DNA of 64,000 nucleotides from Hymenobacter artigasi (GTDB lineage: Bacteria > Bacteroidota > Bacteroidia > Cytophagales > Hymenobacteraceae). The DNA lies in the NCBI RefSeq assembly GCF_012275535.1, contig NZ_JAAVTK010000012.1, positions 115,874-179,873 of the forward strand. The letters are read 5' to 3'. Below the pieces are notes generated by a model. That model was not told the origin of the DNA. It saw only the letters and a list, made by a program, of their open reading frames with translations, and made no database searches. Within the stretch, counting starts at the first letter, position 1; each line of letters begins with the position of its first letter. Below are positions 1 through 8,894 of this stretch, piece by piece. Both the position numbers and the translations under genes were made by a program.

Positions 1-1346
1 GCCAGCTCGTAGCGGCGCTCCTTCAGCACGGTGGCCTGGCTGGTGTTGGTGGCGGCGGGCAGGCCGGCGCGGGTCCGAATGGCGTTGAGGGCCGCCAGTG
101 CGCCGGTACCGCCGGCCTCGGCCTTAATCAGGTACACATCGGCGAGGCGCAGAATGGGCACATTCAGGGGCGAATCCCAGATGGTGGACAGCGTGCCGGC
201 GTAAAATTTGCGCACGTTGAAGCCGTTGGGGTCGCCTTCCAGCTTGGCGGGCTGCACCTGCACGTTGCCCTGGGCATCGCGGGGGCCGTCGGTGTAGAGG
301 TCGCCGGGTACGAACATGGTCACGGCCTTGCGCCGGTCGCCGGTTTCGTAGCCGTCGGCAAACTCCTTCTCCGGGATATTGAAGCCGTAGCCGCCGCTGC
401 TCACCACGTAGGGACTGCCGAAAAAGCGCGCGCCCCAGAACTCGTTGATGGCCGAGCCCGGCCCTTCGAGAATGTAACCATTGAGGCCGCTTTTGAACTG
501 CACCTCAAACAGCGACTCCTTGCCGTTCTCGTTTTCCAGCTTGAAGTTGTCGCCATAGTTAGCCCACAGGCCTTTGCCATCGGCCAGAGCCGCGGTAATG
601 GTCAAATCGGCCTGGCTGGCGGCATTGGTCATGTCGCCCTGCGTGAGATATACCTTGGCCAGCATGCCCATGGCCGAGAGCTTGCTGGCCCGGCCCACAT
701 CGTCGTTGGAGTAGGTAGAGGGCAGGGGCAGGTTTTTTATGGCCTCGGTCAGGTCGATGACAATCTGCGCGTAAACCTTAGCAGCCGGCTCGCGGCTTAC
801 GCTGGCGGCGGCGGCGGGGCTCACGGCGGGCGTCAGCACCAGCGGCACGTCGCCGTAGGCCCGCACCAGGTAGAAGTAGTACAGGGCCCGCAGAAACTGC
901 GCCTCGCCCAGACACCGGCTCTTGATGGCGGCGTCGATTACCTTGATGTCGGGTACGTGCAGCAGCACCTGATTGGCCGCGCCAATGCCCAGATAGGCCC
1001 GCTGGAAGTGGTCGGTAATGACGGGGTTGCTGGGCGGAATCGTGTAGTTGTCGAGCTGTTGAAACTCGATGCCGTCGGCCGCGCCGCCACCGCCCACGTA
1101 GGAATTGTCGGCCATGATGTCCATCATCCACAGCGAATGATTGACCATGCCGGCCTGCTGCAGCTGCGTATACGCCGCGTTGGCAGCCTGAATGGCATCG
1201 GTCTGGGTGGTGTAGAACGTTTCGGTCGAGGCCGCGTTGCGCGGCTTGAGGTCCAGGTAGTCTTTGGTGCAGCCGCCGGTGCCGAGCAGCCCCAGCGTGA
1301 GCAGCATCGTGCTCAGGACTTGCTTTTTGAAAAGTAATGGGTTCAT
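1..1346 (-). CDS. SusD/RagB-family outer-membrane lipoprotein (C-terminus beyond window)
   Basis: Surface lipoprotein that caps a SusC transporter and binds its glycan or nutrient ligand. The ATG at 1346 opens a lipoprotein signal ending in a GGC lipobox followed by TKDYLDLKP, the usual SusD start. Downstream are the TPR-like landmarks of the family: an ALYYFYLVRAYGDVPLVL segment near residue 150, and near the edge the LRLADVYLIKAEA and ERRYEL motifs. About 448 codons are visible, so only roughly the last 50-100 residues are missing. It follows the SusC at 1469-4696 by 122 bp on the same strand, the canonical order, so the two are probably co-transcribed. The substrate cannot be read from the sequence. 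Family assignment is secure. Confidence 0.93.
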   Translation of the reverse strand, partial: MNPLLFKKQVLSTMLLTLGLLGTGGCTKDYLDLKPRNAASTETFYTTQTDAIQAANAAYTQLQQAGMVNHSLWMMDIMADNSYVGGGGAADGIEFQQLDNYTIPPSNPVITDHFQRAYLGIGAANQVLLHVPDIKVIDAAIKSRCLGEAQFLRALYYFYLVRAYGDVPLVLTPAVSPAAAASVSREPAAKVYAQIVIDLTEAIKNLPLPSTYSNDDVGRASKLSAMGMLAKVYLTQGDMTNAASQADLTITAALADGKGLWANYGDNFKLENENGKESLFEVQFKSGLNGYILEGPGSAINEFWGARFFGSPYVVSSGGYGFNIPEKEFADGYETGDRRKAVTMFVPGDLYTDGPRDAQGNVQVQPAKLEGDPNGFNVRKFYAGTLSTIWDSPLNVPILRLADVYLIKAEAGGTGALAALNAIRTRAGLPAATNTSQATVLKERRYEL

Positions 1347-1468
1347 CAACTTGGTCAGTTAAGAGTCAGGAATGGGAGGAAGATGTGCTAAGGGCGTGTC
1401 GACCCGTGCTTAACCGGTAGTGCAAAGGCAGACCGGCAGCACACGCATTGCCAAGCGCTTATCACGGG

Positions 1469-4400
1469 CTAGAAGCCGAAGTTTACCCCGGCCAGGAAGG
1501 CGCGGGCCTGCGGGTAGATGCCGCGGTCGACGCCCAGGCTGTTGCCCTGGTTGCCCAGCTCCGGGTCGAAGCCGGTGTATTTGGTGAACGTGGCCAGGTT
1601 CTGGGCACTCACATACACGCGGATACGCTGGCTGTGCAGCGTGGTGAGCAGCGACTGGGGCAGGGTATAGCCCAGCGTGAGCAGCTTGATGCGCATGTAG
1701 GAGCCATTTTCCAGGTAGTGGCTCGATATGCGGTTGTTCTGGTTCGGGTCGTTGAACACGGCGCGGGGCACGGTGGTGTTGGTGTTCGTCGGCGTCCAGC
1801 GGTCCAGGGCAATGGTGCCGGCGTTGGAGGCTGCGGCCAGGCCGCCTTCCAGGTAGTAGCGGTTCAGGTTGTACACGTCGTTGCCCTGCGCGCCTTGCAG
1901 AAACACGTTCAGGTCAAAACCTTTGAAAGTGAACGTGTTGTTCAGGCCGTAGGTGAACTTTGGGTTGGGATTGCCGATGAAGGCCCGGTCGTCGTCATTC
2001 ACCACGCCGTCGCCGTTCACATCCTTAAACTTGATGTCGCCGGGGGCCGTGCCCGAGCTCTGGTAAAAGCCGGTGGGCGACTTGGCGTTCAGCGCCGCCA
2101 GCTCATCTTTCGATTGAATAATGCCATCGGCCACAAAGCCGTAGAACGCGCCCAGCGGCTGGCCCACGTCGTAGCGCACCAGGCTGGACCCGCCCCGGAT
2201 GCCCTGCCCGTTGAAGGGCTTGCCGATGCCGAGCGAGGTAATCTCGCTGCGATAGGCGGAGATATTCAGCGTCGTGCTCCAGGAAAAGCCCTGGTCGGCG
2301 CTCACAAAGTTGTTGGTGGTCACGGACAGGTCCACGCCCCGGTTGCGCGACGAGGCGGCGTTGGTCGGCACCGCGTCGCGGGTACCCGATACGTAGGTGG
2401 CCGGCACGTAGAGCAGCAGGTTGGGCGAGGTGCGGCTGTAGAGGTCGAGCGAGGCCGTTACCCGGTTCTTGAACAGGCCCAGGTCTACGCCCACATTGTA
2501 CTGTACGTTAGTCTCCCAGGCAATGTCGGGGTTGGGCAGGCGGGTGGGCACGCTGCCCTGGGCCGTGCCCTGGCTGCCGGTGCCAAACACGTAGCCCGTG
2601 CCCGGCCCGCTATACGAGCTTATCGAAGAGTTGATGAGGGCGGTGTAAGCAAAGGTGCCGGCGTTCAGGGGGTTGCCTACTTTGCCGTAGCCTGCCCGCA
2701 GCTTCAGGTTGCTGATGGCCTCCACCTCCTTGAGGAAGTTTTCTTCCGACAGCCGCCAGCCCGCCGATACGCCGGGGAAGAAGCCGATGCTGTTCTGGCG
2801 CCCGAAGGCCGACGAGCCGTCGAAGCGGGCAATGGCCTGGAAGAGGTATTTGCCGGCAAACTCGTAGTTCAGGCGGCCAAAGTAGCTCAGCAGCCGACTG
2901 CGGCTGTTACCGCCGTTGTTGGCTATCTGGGCGTTAATGGGGCCCTGGTCCAAAATCTGTAGGGTGTTGGTGGGGTAGCCGGTGCGGCTGGCCCCCAGGT
3001 AAAAGTTGTCGAACTGCTGGGCCGACTGGCCGAGCAGCACAGTGAAGTGGTGGTTTGCCGCAATGGTGCGGTCGTAGGTGGCGGTGTTCTCAAGCAGGTA
3101 GCTGGGCGCGTAGTTGGAGCTGCTGCTCGCTGAGGCATTCTGGGGGTTGTATTTCGACGACCCCACGATGGATGGATTGAACTGGTCGTTCTGGTTGAAC
3201 TGCAAATCGGCGCCCACACTGCTGCGCAGGCGCAGGCCGGTCAGGGGCTCCAGCTCGGCGTAGAACGTGGTGGTGGCCCGGTTGCGGTTGTTCTTGTTGG
3301 TGGCGCGCAGGGCCTTGGTCACCGGGTTTTCCTCGCCGAAATTGTCTTCCGGCGTGCTGCCGAACTCGTAAAACCCGCCCGTCGAATTATACACCGGCAG
3401 GAAAGGCGGCGCCTGAATAGCCAGCTGAATGGGGCCACCAAACTCGTCGTTCTCGCCGTTCAGCGGATGCTCTTCCTGGTGGCTGAGGGCCAGCGTATTG
3501 CCAATTTTCAGGATTTTAGACAGCTGCACCTCGCCATTGGTACGCAGGGTGAAGCGCTGGAAATCGGAGCCGATAATGATGCCGTCCTGCTGGAAATAGC
3601 CCGCGCTCACCGCGTAGCGTGCCTTTTCGCTGCCGCCGGTGGCCGAAATCGAGTAGTTCTGAATCTTGGCCTGCCGAAAAATCTGGTCCAGGTAGTTGGT
3701 GGAAGGCAGGGCCGCGATTTTGGCGGGCGTGTTGAAGCGGGAGTTCAGCGCCCGCGTATCGTTTGGAAACTGCGCGTTGTAGTTGTTGCGGGCCTCGTTA
3801 TTGAGCTCGGCATACTGCTGCGCATTCAGCAGGCCCACCTTGTTCCACACGTTCTGCACGCCCACATAAGCGTCGATGTTTACATTGGAGGTGCCGGCCT
3901 TGCCGCGCTTGGTGGTAATGAGCACCACGCCGTTGGCGGCGCGCAGGCCGTAGATGGCCGTGGCCGACGCATCTTTCAGTACGTCAATGGTTTCAATGTC
4001 ATTCGGGTTGATGTTGTTAATCTCCGTACCCGTGGCGTTGCCATTGCCATCTACCGCCGAGGGCAGCGGAAAGCCGTCCACCACATACAGCGGCGAGTTG
4101 TTGCCGGCCGAGGTGATGCCCCGCACCCGGATAGACGTGCCGCCCTGCCCGCCCGGCGCGCCGCCGTTGGACACCACCTGCACCCCCGCCGCCCGGCCCT
4201 GAATGGCCTGCGCGGGGTCGGCCACCGGCTGCGACGCAATGTCGCGGCCCGATACCGACGCCACGGCGCCCGTCACGCTCTGGCGCTCCTGGGTGCCGTA
4301 GCCCACCACCACTATTTCCTTCAGCGCCTGCGTATCGTCGGCCATCCGGATGGCCAGGCTCGTCGTAGCTCCCGTCACCGGTATTTCCTGCCGCACAAAT

Positions 4401-4696
4401 CCTACCGAGCTGAAAACCAGCACGCTGTTTTCGGGAGCATTGAGGCTGAAGCTGCCATCGGCTCCGGTGGAGGTGCCAATGCTGGTGCCCTTCACGAGCA
4501 CCGTCACGCCCGGCAGGCCCTCGCCGTTGGGCTGCGTCACGCGGCCCGACACCGGCACATCTGCCACCGGCTTTAGGGCCCACGGCGCCGCTGCGGCGCG
4601 CGGCCCCGCAACGGCGGGGCTCGCAATGGATGGCAGTCCGCTCACACCAAGGAGCACTGCGCTCTGCAAGAGGTTTTTGTAAGAGAATGGAAGCAT
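1469..4696 (-). CDS. SusC/RagA-family TonB-dependent outer-membrane transporter
   Basis: 1075-residue TonB-linked receptor that imports oligomers handed over by its SusD partner. A signal peptide covers about residues 1-31. A CarboxypepD_reg-like domain follows (VSGRVTQPNGEGLPGVTV, about 49-125), then the start of the plug (EIVVVGYGTQERQSVTGAV), the conserved LYVVDGFPL and IDVLKDASATAIYGLRAANG blocks, and a beta barrel ending in an aromatic residue (FLAGVNFGF). Length is normal for the family. It is divergent from the Nudix-type regulator at 5144, and the 447-bp intergenic region between them holds an inverted repeat at 4830-4858 that is a candidate operator. No anti-sigma interaction (STN) domain is evident. 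Ligand unknown. Confidence 0.95.
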   Translation of the reverse strand: MLPFSYKNLLQSAVLLGVSGLPSIASPAVAGPRAAAAPWALKPVADVPVSGRVTQPNGEGLPGVTVLVKGTSIGTSTGADGSFSLNAPENSVLVFSSVGFVRQEIPVTGATTSLAIRMADDTQALKEIVVVGYGTQERQSVTGAVASVSGRDIASQPVADPAQAIQGRAAGVQVVSNGGAPGGQGGTSIRVRGITSAGNNSPLYVVDGFPLPSAVDGNGNATGTEINNINPNDIETIDVLKDASATAIYGLRAANGVVLITTKRGKAGTSNVNIDAYVGVQNVWNKVGLLNAQQYAELNNEARNNYNAQFPNDTRALNSRFNTPAKIAALPSTNYLDQIFRQAKIQNYSISATGGSEKARYAVSAGYFQQDGIIIGSDFQRFTLRTNGEVQLSKILKIGNTLALSHQEEHPLNGENDEFGGPIQLAIQAPPFLPVYNSTGGFYEFGSTPEDNFGEENPVTKALRATNKNNRNRATTTFYAELEPLTGLRLRSSVGADLQFNQNDQFNPSIVGSSKYNPQNASASSSSNYAPSYLLENTATYDRTIAANHHFTVLLGQSAQQFDNFYLGASRTGYPTNTLQILDQGPINAQIANNGGNSRSRLLSYFGRLNYEFAGKYLFQAIARFDGSSAFGRQNSIGFFPGVSAGWRLSEENFLKEVEAISNLKLRAGYGKVGNPLNAGTFAYTALINSSISSYSGPGTGYVFGTGSQGTAQGSVPTRLPNPDIAWETNVQYNVGVDLGLFKNRVTASLDLYSRTSPNLLLYVPATYVSGTRDAVPTNAASSRNRGVDLSVTTNNFVSADQGFSWSTTLNISAYRSEITSLGIGKPFNGQGIRGGSSLVRYDVGQPLGAFYGFVADGIIQSKDELAALNAKSPTGFYQSSGTAPGDIKFKDVNGDGVVNDDDRAFIGNPNPKFTYGLNNTFTFKGFDLNVFLQGAQGNDVYNLNRYYLEGGLAAASNAGTIALDRWTPTNTNTTVPRAVFNDPNQNNRISSHYLENGSYMRIKLLTLGYTLPQSLLTTLHSQRIRVYVSAQNLATFTKYTGFDPELGNQGNSLGVDRGIYPQARAFLAGVNFGF

Positions 4697-4829
4697 ACGT
4701 TTGAGATTAAGTGGGAATTTTTAGGGTAAAACGAAGTTTTTCAATCCTGACGCAAGGGCAATAGGCAAGCCGAGCCGGGCGCTGACAGCACCCTGGAAAT
4801 CAATTCGAAATAGCGTATGAATCTGAGCC

Positions 4830-4858
4830 GGCTTATTGCAATAGCTTATCAATAAGCC
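4830..4858. promoter_or_regulatory. Inverted repeat, candidate operator between susC and Nudix-type regulator
   Basis: Perfect 9-bp arms GGCTTATTG and CAATAAGCC separated by 11 nt. The spacer itself contains further copies of the CAATA/GCTTAT words, so the site looks like overlapping half-sites. It sits about 130 bp upstream of the minus-strand SusC and 285 bp upstream of the divergent regulator. It is the only strong symmetrical element in the 4697-5143 intergenic region. Its role as operator is inference. Confidence 0.4.
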
Positions 4859-5143
4859 TCTTGTGCGGTATTATCGTGCGTTCAGCTCGCATGGGTGGGC
4901 AGGAAACGATTGCTGAGTTTTAGCTATCAGGAAGCGAAGCGGGTGCGGGTCGCGGGACTTGATGAGAAGCGGCAGTAACGGGGGATGCTGGTAGCGGCCG
5001 TACGGGAAAGGGAGCAGCAGCCGGCCAGGCTGATAAGAGACGCTCAAGCGGGGTAGTCCGGGCGCCTTTTCTGCGATATTTGTAGGGTAAATGTAAACAC
5101 AATTTTGTAATGCGTCTACTTTACGCAATGAAAAATTCCTGTT

Positions 5144-5932
5144 ATGAATAATTCCGAAGACGTTGTTGATTTCGTGCACAATGGGCATAAGCGTTATTTG
5201 CCGCATTTATCCATCGATTGCGTCATATTTGGCTACCACGACCAGCAGCTGAAAATTTTGCTAATCCGCTACCACGACCAGGAAAACTGGAGCTTGCCCG
5301 GCGGCTTTGTGGAGCGCCGGGAAGCGTTAACCGCCGCCGCTCACCGCATTCTGTATGAAAAGACGCGGCTCACCAACCTGTTTTTGCAGCAGTTTTACAC
5401 CTTCGGCGACAGTCCTATCCGGCTGGACCATATCGAAATCCAGAACAACCACAACAAGGTCTACGCGAAGGCCAACGTCGCCATCAGCGACGACCATTGG
5501 CTGTCGAAGCGCACGCTCTCGATTGGGTACTATGCCCTGGTAGACTACCAGGCCGTCACCATCACCCCGGAGTTTTTGGTGGAAGGGTACAGTTGGGTCG
5601 ACATCAACAGCATTCCGCCGTTGCAGTACGACCACAACGAAATCATCGATAAGGCGCTGGTTACGCTTCGCTCGCAGATTTACCAGCAGGCCATTGGCCA
5701 GAACCTGTTGCCGGAGAAATTCACGCTGCCCGAAATTCACTCGCTGTACGAATCCATTCTGGACCGGCAGTTCGACCGCCGCAACTTCCGCAAAAAGCTG
5801 CTCGCCCTCGGCCTCGTCACGCAGCTGGAAGAGCGCCGGAAAATTGGGCAGCACCGCTCGCCCTTTCTATATGCCTTCAATCCGGAAATCGCGAATAAAC
5901 CGTTTGAAGCAGGAGCAATGACAGCGTTTTAA
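5144..5932 (+). CDS. Nudix-fold transcriptional regulator (NrtR/AraR-like)
   Basis: 262-residue protein with an N-terminal Nudix-like domain (about residues 20-165) and a C-terminal winged helix (about 170-240, containing the RRNFRKKLLALG segment). This is the layout of NrtR and of the Bacteroidetes arabinose regulator AraR. The Nudix box is degenerate. The pattern G-x5-E is kept (GFVERRE), but the catalytic REUxEExGU stretch reads RILYEKTRL, so the second glutamate and the glycine are lost and hydrolysis is unlikely; the domain probably senses a ligand. The family binds sugars or nucleotides such as ADP-ribose. Because it faces the SusC/SusD pair at 1-4696, it probably controls that locus. 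The effector is unknown; an arabinose-type sugar is a guess from AraR. Confidence 0.85.
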   Translation: MNNSEDVVDFVHNGHKRYLPHLSIDCVIFGYHDQQLKILLIRYHDQENWSLPGGFVERREALTAAAHRILYEKTRLTNLFLQQFYTFGDSPIRLDHIEIQNNHNKVYAKANVAISDDHWLSKRTLSIGYYALVDYQAVTITPEFLVEGYSWVDINSIPPLQYDHNEIIDKALVTLRSQIYQQAIGQNLLPEKFTLPEIHSLYESILDRQFDRRNFRKKLLALGLVTQLEERRKIGQHRSPFLYAFNPEIANKPFEAGAMTAF

Positions 5933-6135
5933 ATCGGATAGGTGTTTAGCTCAGTTATCAAGTTAAACCCGTCATAAGGGGTTTGCGAAAATGGAGTAGC
6001 GTGCGGGGGCAAGCTCCGCCCCTACATCCTGGAAGCCTCCATTAGCATAACCTGCCAAACTAGAGGTAAGGTCTCGCTGCATAATGCTGCTCCGGATAGT
6101 GAAGCTGTTTAGGAAGTGCCCGAAAATAGGAAGCT

Positions 6136-6347
6136 CGTCATTTCGAGCGCAACCGGGGAATCCCGCGTGAACAGTGGAACGACACCTGGAGCAGTTTTCA
6201 GGTTCGTGTACACGTAGCGCGAACTTTGTAGTTCGCGTCCCCGCGCCGTATCAACAATTCACTAATGGCGCGGGGACGCGAACTACAAAGTTCGCGCTAC
6301 GTGTACACAACCCCGAGCGAGATTCCTCGGCTGCGCTCGGAATGACG
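6136..6347. repeat. Long nested palindrome (GTCAT..GAGCG family) enclosing a second palindrome
   Basis: Outer arms (from CGTCATTTCGAGCGCAACC at 6136 and ending GCGCTCGGAATGACG at 6347) are imperfect inverted repeats. They enclose the separate family described at 6206-6308. Related outer arms occur at 41939-42047 and 55312-55436. The region 5933-6459 contains no gene I can support. Confidence 0.75.
6206..6308. repeat. MITE-like palindrome, copy 1 (GCGCGAACTTTGTAGTTCGCG family)
   Basis: Perfect 42-nt arms (left 6206-6247, right 6267-6308) around a 19-nt loop. Each arm itself contains the smaller palindrome CGCGAACTTTGTAGTTCGCG. Left of it lies the flank GCAGTTTTCAGGTTC, shared with the copies at 20331-20441 and 62617-62772. 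This copy has apparently inserted inside another repeat family. Confidence 0.88.
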
Positions 6348-6363
6348 TTCTGAACAGCTTCAT

Positions 6364-6402
6364 TGATAAGGTCCGATAATGTTTACTTATCGGACCTTAT
6401 CA
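6364..6402. promoter_or_regulatory. 16-7-16 perfect palindrome, lox-like candidate recombination site
   Basis: Arms TGATAAGGTCCGATAA (6364-6379) and its exact complement (6387-6402) flank the asymmetric 7-nt spacer TGTTTAC. The site ends 57 bp before the start codon of a Cre-like recombinase. Two inverted recombinase-binding arms around a 6-8 bp asymmetric core is the geometry of lox (13-8-13), FRT and dif sites. It could instead be an autoregulatory operator; no T-run follows, so a terminator is less likely. Confidence 0.55.
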
Positions 6403-6459
6403 CTATCTTCGCTTTTGCCTCCCCGAAGTCGCGGTTTTACTCCTTTATATATAGGTCGC

Positions 6460-7422
6460 ATGGAAAACGGTTCCGCTCTCTCGATTCCGGTCAGCTCGTC
6501 GGCGGCGCTCGCGCACCTGGCCGAGCACACCAACCGCTACGTGGAGGCCGGGCTGAGCGGCGCGGCCAACACGGCTAGGGCCTATGCCGGGGATTTGAAA
6601 CGCTTTGGCTTGTGGTGCGCCGAACACAGCCTTGAGCCGCTGCCGGCCTCGGTCGATACGCTCGCGGGATTTGTGACGCACCTGGCCGAAACCGGCAAAA
6701 AGGTAGCCACCATTCAGCGGCACTGCGCGGCCGTGGCCAAGGCCCATGCCTTGCGTGGGGTTGACTCGCCCACAGACGACAAGAAGTTCAAGGTGCTCAT
6801 GGAAGGTATTGCCCGGCTCAAAGGGGGGCGCCAGAAACAGGCACCAGCTTTTACGCTGGTCAACTTCAAGCGCACGGTGAAAAGCATCGATGGCAAAACG
6901 TTGGCCGGATTGCGCGACCGGGTGATTTTGCTGCTGGGCTTCACCGGAGCCTTTCGCCGCTCGGAACTGGCCGCGCTCAACATTGAGGACTTATCCTTTT
7001 CCGAAGAAGGATTGATTGTGAACCTGGCCAGGAGCAAAACCAACCAGCTGGGGGCGGCTGAGGAAAAGGCCATTTTCTATTCGCCGGATTTTAAGCTGTG
7101 CCCCATTCGCACCCTGCAGGCCTGGGTGCAGCGGCTCGACCGGACCACTGGGCCCGTGTTTGTCTCCTTTCGCAAGGGCGAACGACTCACGGAGCGGCGG
7201 CTGACGGATAAGCACCTGAACTTAATTGTGCAGCGCTATCTGGGCCCGAAGTATTCGGCCCACTCCCTACGGGCATCCTTCGTAACCGTGGCGAAGCTAG
7301 CGGGGGCTGATGATTCGGAAGTCATGAACCAGACCAAGCACAAGACCAGCGAGATGATTCGCCGCTACACCCGCCTTGATAATGTGCGCCAGCATAATGC
7401 CGCCCAAAAACTGGGCCTATAG
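6460..7422 (+). CDS. Cre-like tyrosine recombinase (solitary integrase)
   Basis: 320-residue tyrosine recombinase. The N-terminal SAM-like core-binding domain covers about residues 20-125 and the catalytic domain about 130-310. Visible catalytic residues are Arg166 (in FTGAFRRSEL), Lys193 (RSKTN), His268-x-x-Arg271 (HSLRASF), His294 (TKHKT) and Tyr303 (IRRYTR). Layout and several blocks (for example KQAPAF at the domain junction) recall phage P1 Cre. I chose the ATG at 6460 because the upstream in-frame ATG at 6379 lies inside the 16-7-16 palindrome and would add 27 residues without family character. No excisionase, phage or conjugation genes and no tRNA lie nearby, so it is either a lone resolvase/inverter or the remnant of an element. 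The lox-like palindrome just upstream is the obvious candidate substrate. Confidence 0.9.
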   Translation: MENGSALSIPVSSSAALAHLAEHTNRYVEAGLSGAANTARAYAGDLKRFGLWCAEHSLEPLPASVDTLAGFVTHLAETGKKVATIQRHCAAVAKAHALRGVDSPTDDKKFKVLMEGIARLKGGRQKQAPAFTLVNFKRTVKSIDGKTLAGLRDRVILLLGFTGAFRRSELAALNIEDLSFSEEGLIVNLARSKTNQLGAAEEKAIFYSPDFKLCPIRTLQAWVQRLDRTTGPVFVSFRKGERLTERRLTDKHLNLIVQRYLGPKYSAHSLRASFVTVAKLAGADDSEVMNQTKHKTSEMIRRYTRLDNVRQHNAAQKLGL

Positions 7423-7822
7423 ACTTTGGTTGAGCTCTTTTTGCCAGGTGCAGGCCGTTGCGATTTTAGCCGTTTGCAAACGGTATCGCTCGTACTTTCT
7501 ATTTATTTTCTCCGGCCTTAAAAACTATTTTTAACGAGCAGTTTGCTCGGTAGCGGTAAATGCAGGCAACACGATATTAACGGATGAGGTGTGGGCTGAA
7601 TTACCATCGCCGCTGCCCGATTTTGTGGGCATTTTCATTTTGCAACGCCCGATATACAAAGGGTTTTGCACTGTATTTAACGTACTATTTATATATTTTA
7701 TTCACGTATTTCATGCTGGCTAAATTAGCGCACCGATATAATTTTCAAGCGTTAATTCAGTTACCTTAGCGTCGACATTGCTGTCGAATTAAAATCATTT
7801 TTCTCATTCACCCCTCCTTTCT
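7423..7822. other. Intergenic region, no gene seen
   Basis: AT-rich compared with its surroundings. The only notable element is a perfect 14-bp palindrome CCGTTTGCAAACGG at 7470-7483, about 48 bp after the recombinase stop codon. The stretch before 7823 is probably the promoter region of the small lipoprotein, but no clear Bacteroidetes -33/-7 pair was identified. Confidence 0.5.
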
Positions 7823-8281
7823 ATGAGCAAACTTCCTCTTTCAGTCCTGGCTGTAAGTTTACTAACGCTGGGCGCTGCATTTTCTAGCTGCAAAAAAGAC
7901 AATACTGATATAAGTATTCTCTCGCCCGTTGCTGGCAACTTCGTAGGAACCGAAAAGTGCCCAACTACTCCTGGGGACCCTTACACCGTATCTATTTACA
8001 ACCAGGCAAATACTGCAAATGGTAAAGTTTTTATCACCAACCTGTATGGCATTGGTGAGACGTACGAAGCTACGGTAGATGGCAAAAATATTACGATACC
8101 AAAGACGCCTTATCAGTACACGTATCTTGGGGTTACTTACCGTGGCACTATAACGGCTACCGGTAATGTTGAGGGCACTATCCTGACCCTTAACTACACC
8201 CTCGATGGGGATGACCCCGAGCAGTGCGCCTTCGTAGGCGACCGTGAGTTTCGTGGGCCAACGCATCAGGGACCCAACTAA
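7823..8281 (+). CDS. Small lipoprotein of unknown function
   Basis: 152 residues. A lipoprotein signal peptide ends at a SSC lipobox (about residues 20-23) followed by KKDNTD, the charged stretch typical of Bacteroidetes lipoproteins. The mature part is about 130 residues of alternating short beta-type segments with two cysteines (in EKCPTT and EQCAFVGD), and reads like a small beta-barrel or lipocalin-like fold. I recognise no family. It stands alone: it is separated from the recombinase by 400 bp and from the next SusC by 613 bp. Lower GC than the neighbouring SusC suggests recent acquisition or weak constraint. Existence as a gene is supported by the clean signal and start; function is unknown. 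Confidence 0.7.
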   Translation: MSKLPLSVLAVSLLTLGAAFSSCKKDNTDISILSPVAGNFVGTEKCPTTPGDPYTVSIYNQANTANGKVFITNLYGIGETYEATVDGKNITIPKTPYQYTYLGVTYRGTITATGNVEGTILTLNYTLDGDDPEQCAFVGDREFRGPTHQGPN

Positions 8282-8894
8282 TTTGACTTTCCGGGGGATT
8301 GAGGAAGCTACGGAGTCAGCTCCTTTGCACTTATGCAACGTGCCTGGGAGCGGCTGTTTTTAATGGCCCGGCTGTCGCTGAAGTTGGCTGATTTATCCTT
8401 TATAAGTCGGGTTTATGCCCGTCGACAGGCAGCGAATGAGCGCCATTGCTATTTCTTAATTCAACCCGTTACTGCCCTTCATGCTACCGAATTCGGCACC
8501 ACTTGATTGCGGTGACACCACGGGCATTAGCCTGTTGCTGCTGAAATTCTACGGTTCTGCTTCTCGCTATTTAACTAGGTGCTATTTGACCCTTTAAGGG
8601 TCTTACCGTAGCCGCTTAATTGGCGTTTCCCTAGCCATTGTGTAGCAAAATACAGTGCTAATTACGTGGTTTTATTTAACGGGATATTGTGAATGAACTA
8701 TGTAGGCTTCAAGCTGCATATTTATTGCAATAATTAATACACAAACACCTGTTTTCTTGGAAATATTGATTCCGATTTCGGTTTTTTCTGGCAACGTGCC
8801 TGGAATTTAACTTAAATCGTGTCAAGCGCATTTCTACTTTTCTTTTACCCTTTCACATCGTGTTACCTCTTTTCCAAACCAACTAACTTCTTCA
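8282..8894. other. Long leader/intergenic region upstream of susC
   Basis: 613 bp without a supportable gene. It contains a small perfect hairpin GACCCTTTAAGGGTC at 8588-8602 and becomes AT-rich towards 8894. It probably holds the promoter and 5' leader of the SusC-SusD-DUF5011 operon. I could not place the promoter with confidence. Confidence 0.4.

Noticed and set aside
6379..6459. Upstream in-frame start of the recombinase
   Set aside because: The ATG lies inside the 16-7-16 palindrome, and the extra 27 residues (Ser/Leu/Arg-rich) do not fit the family.
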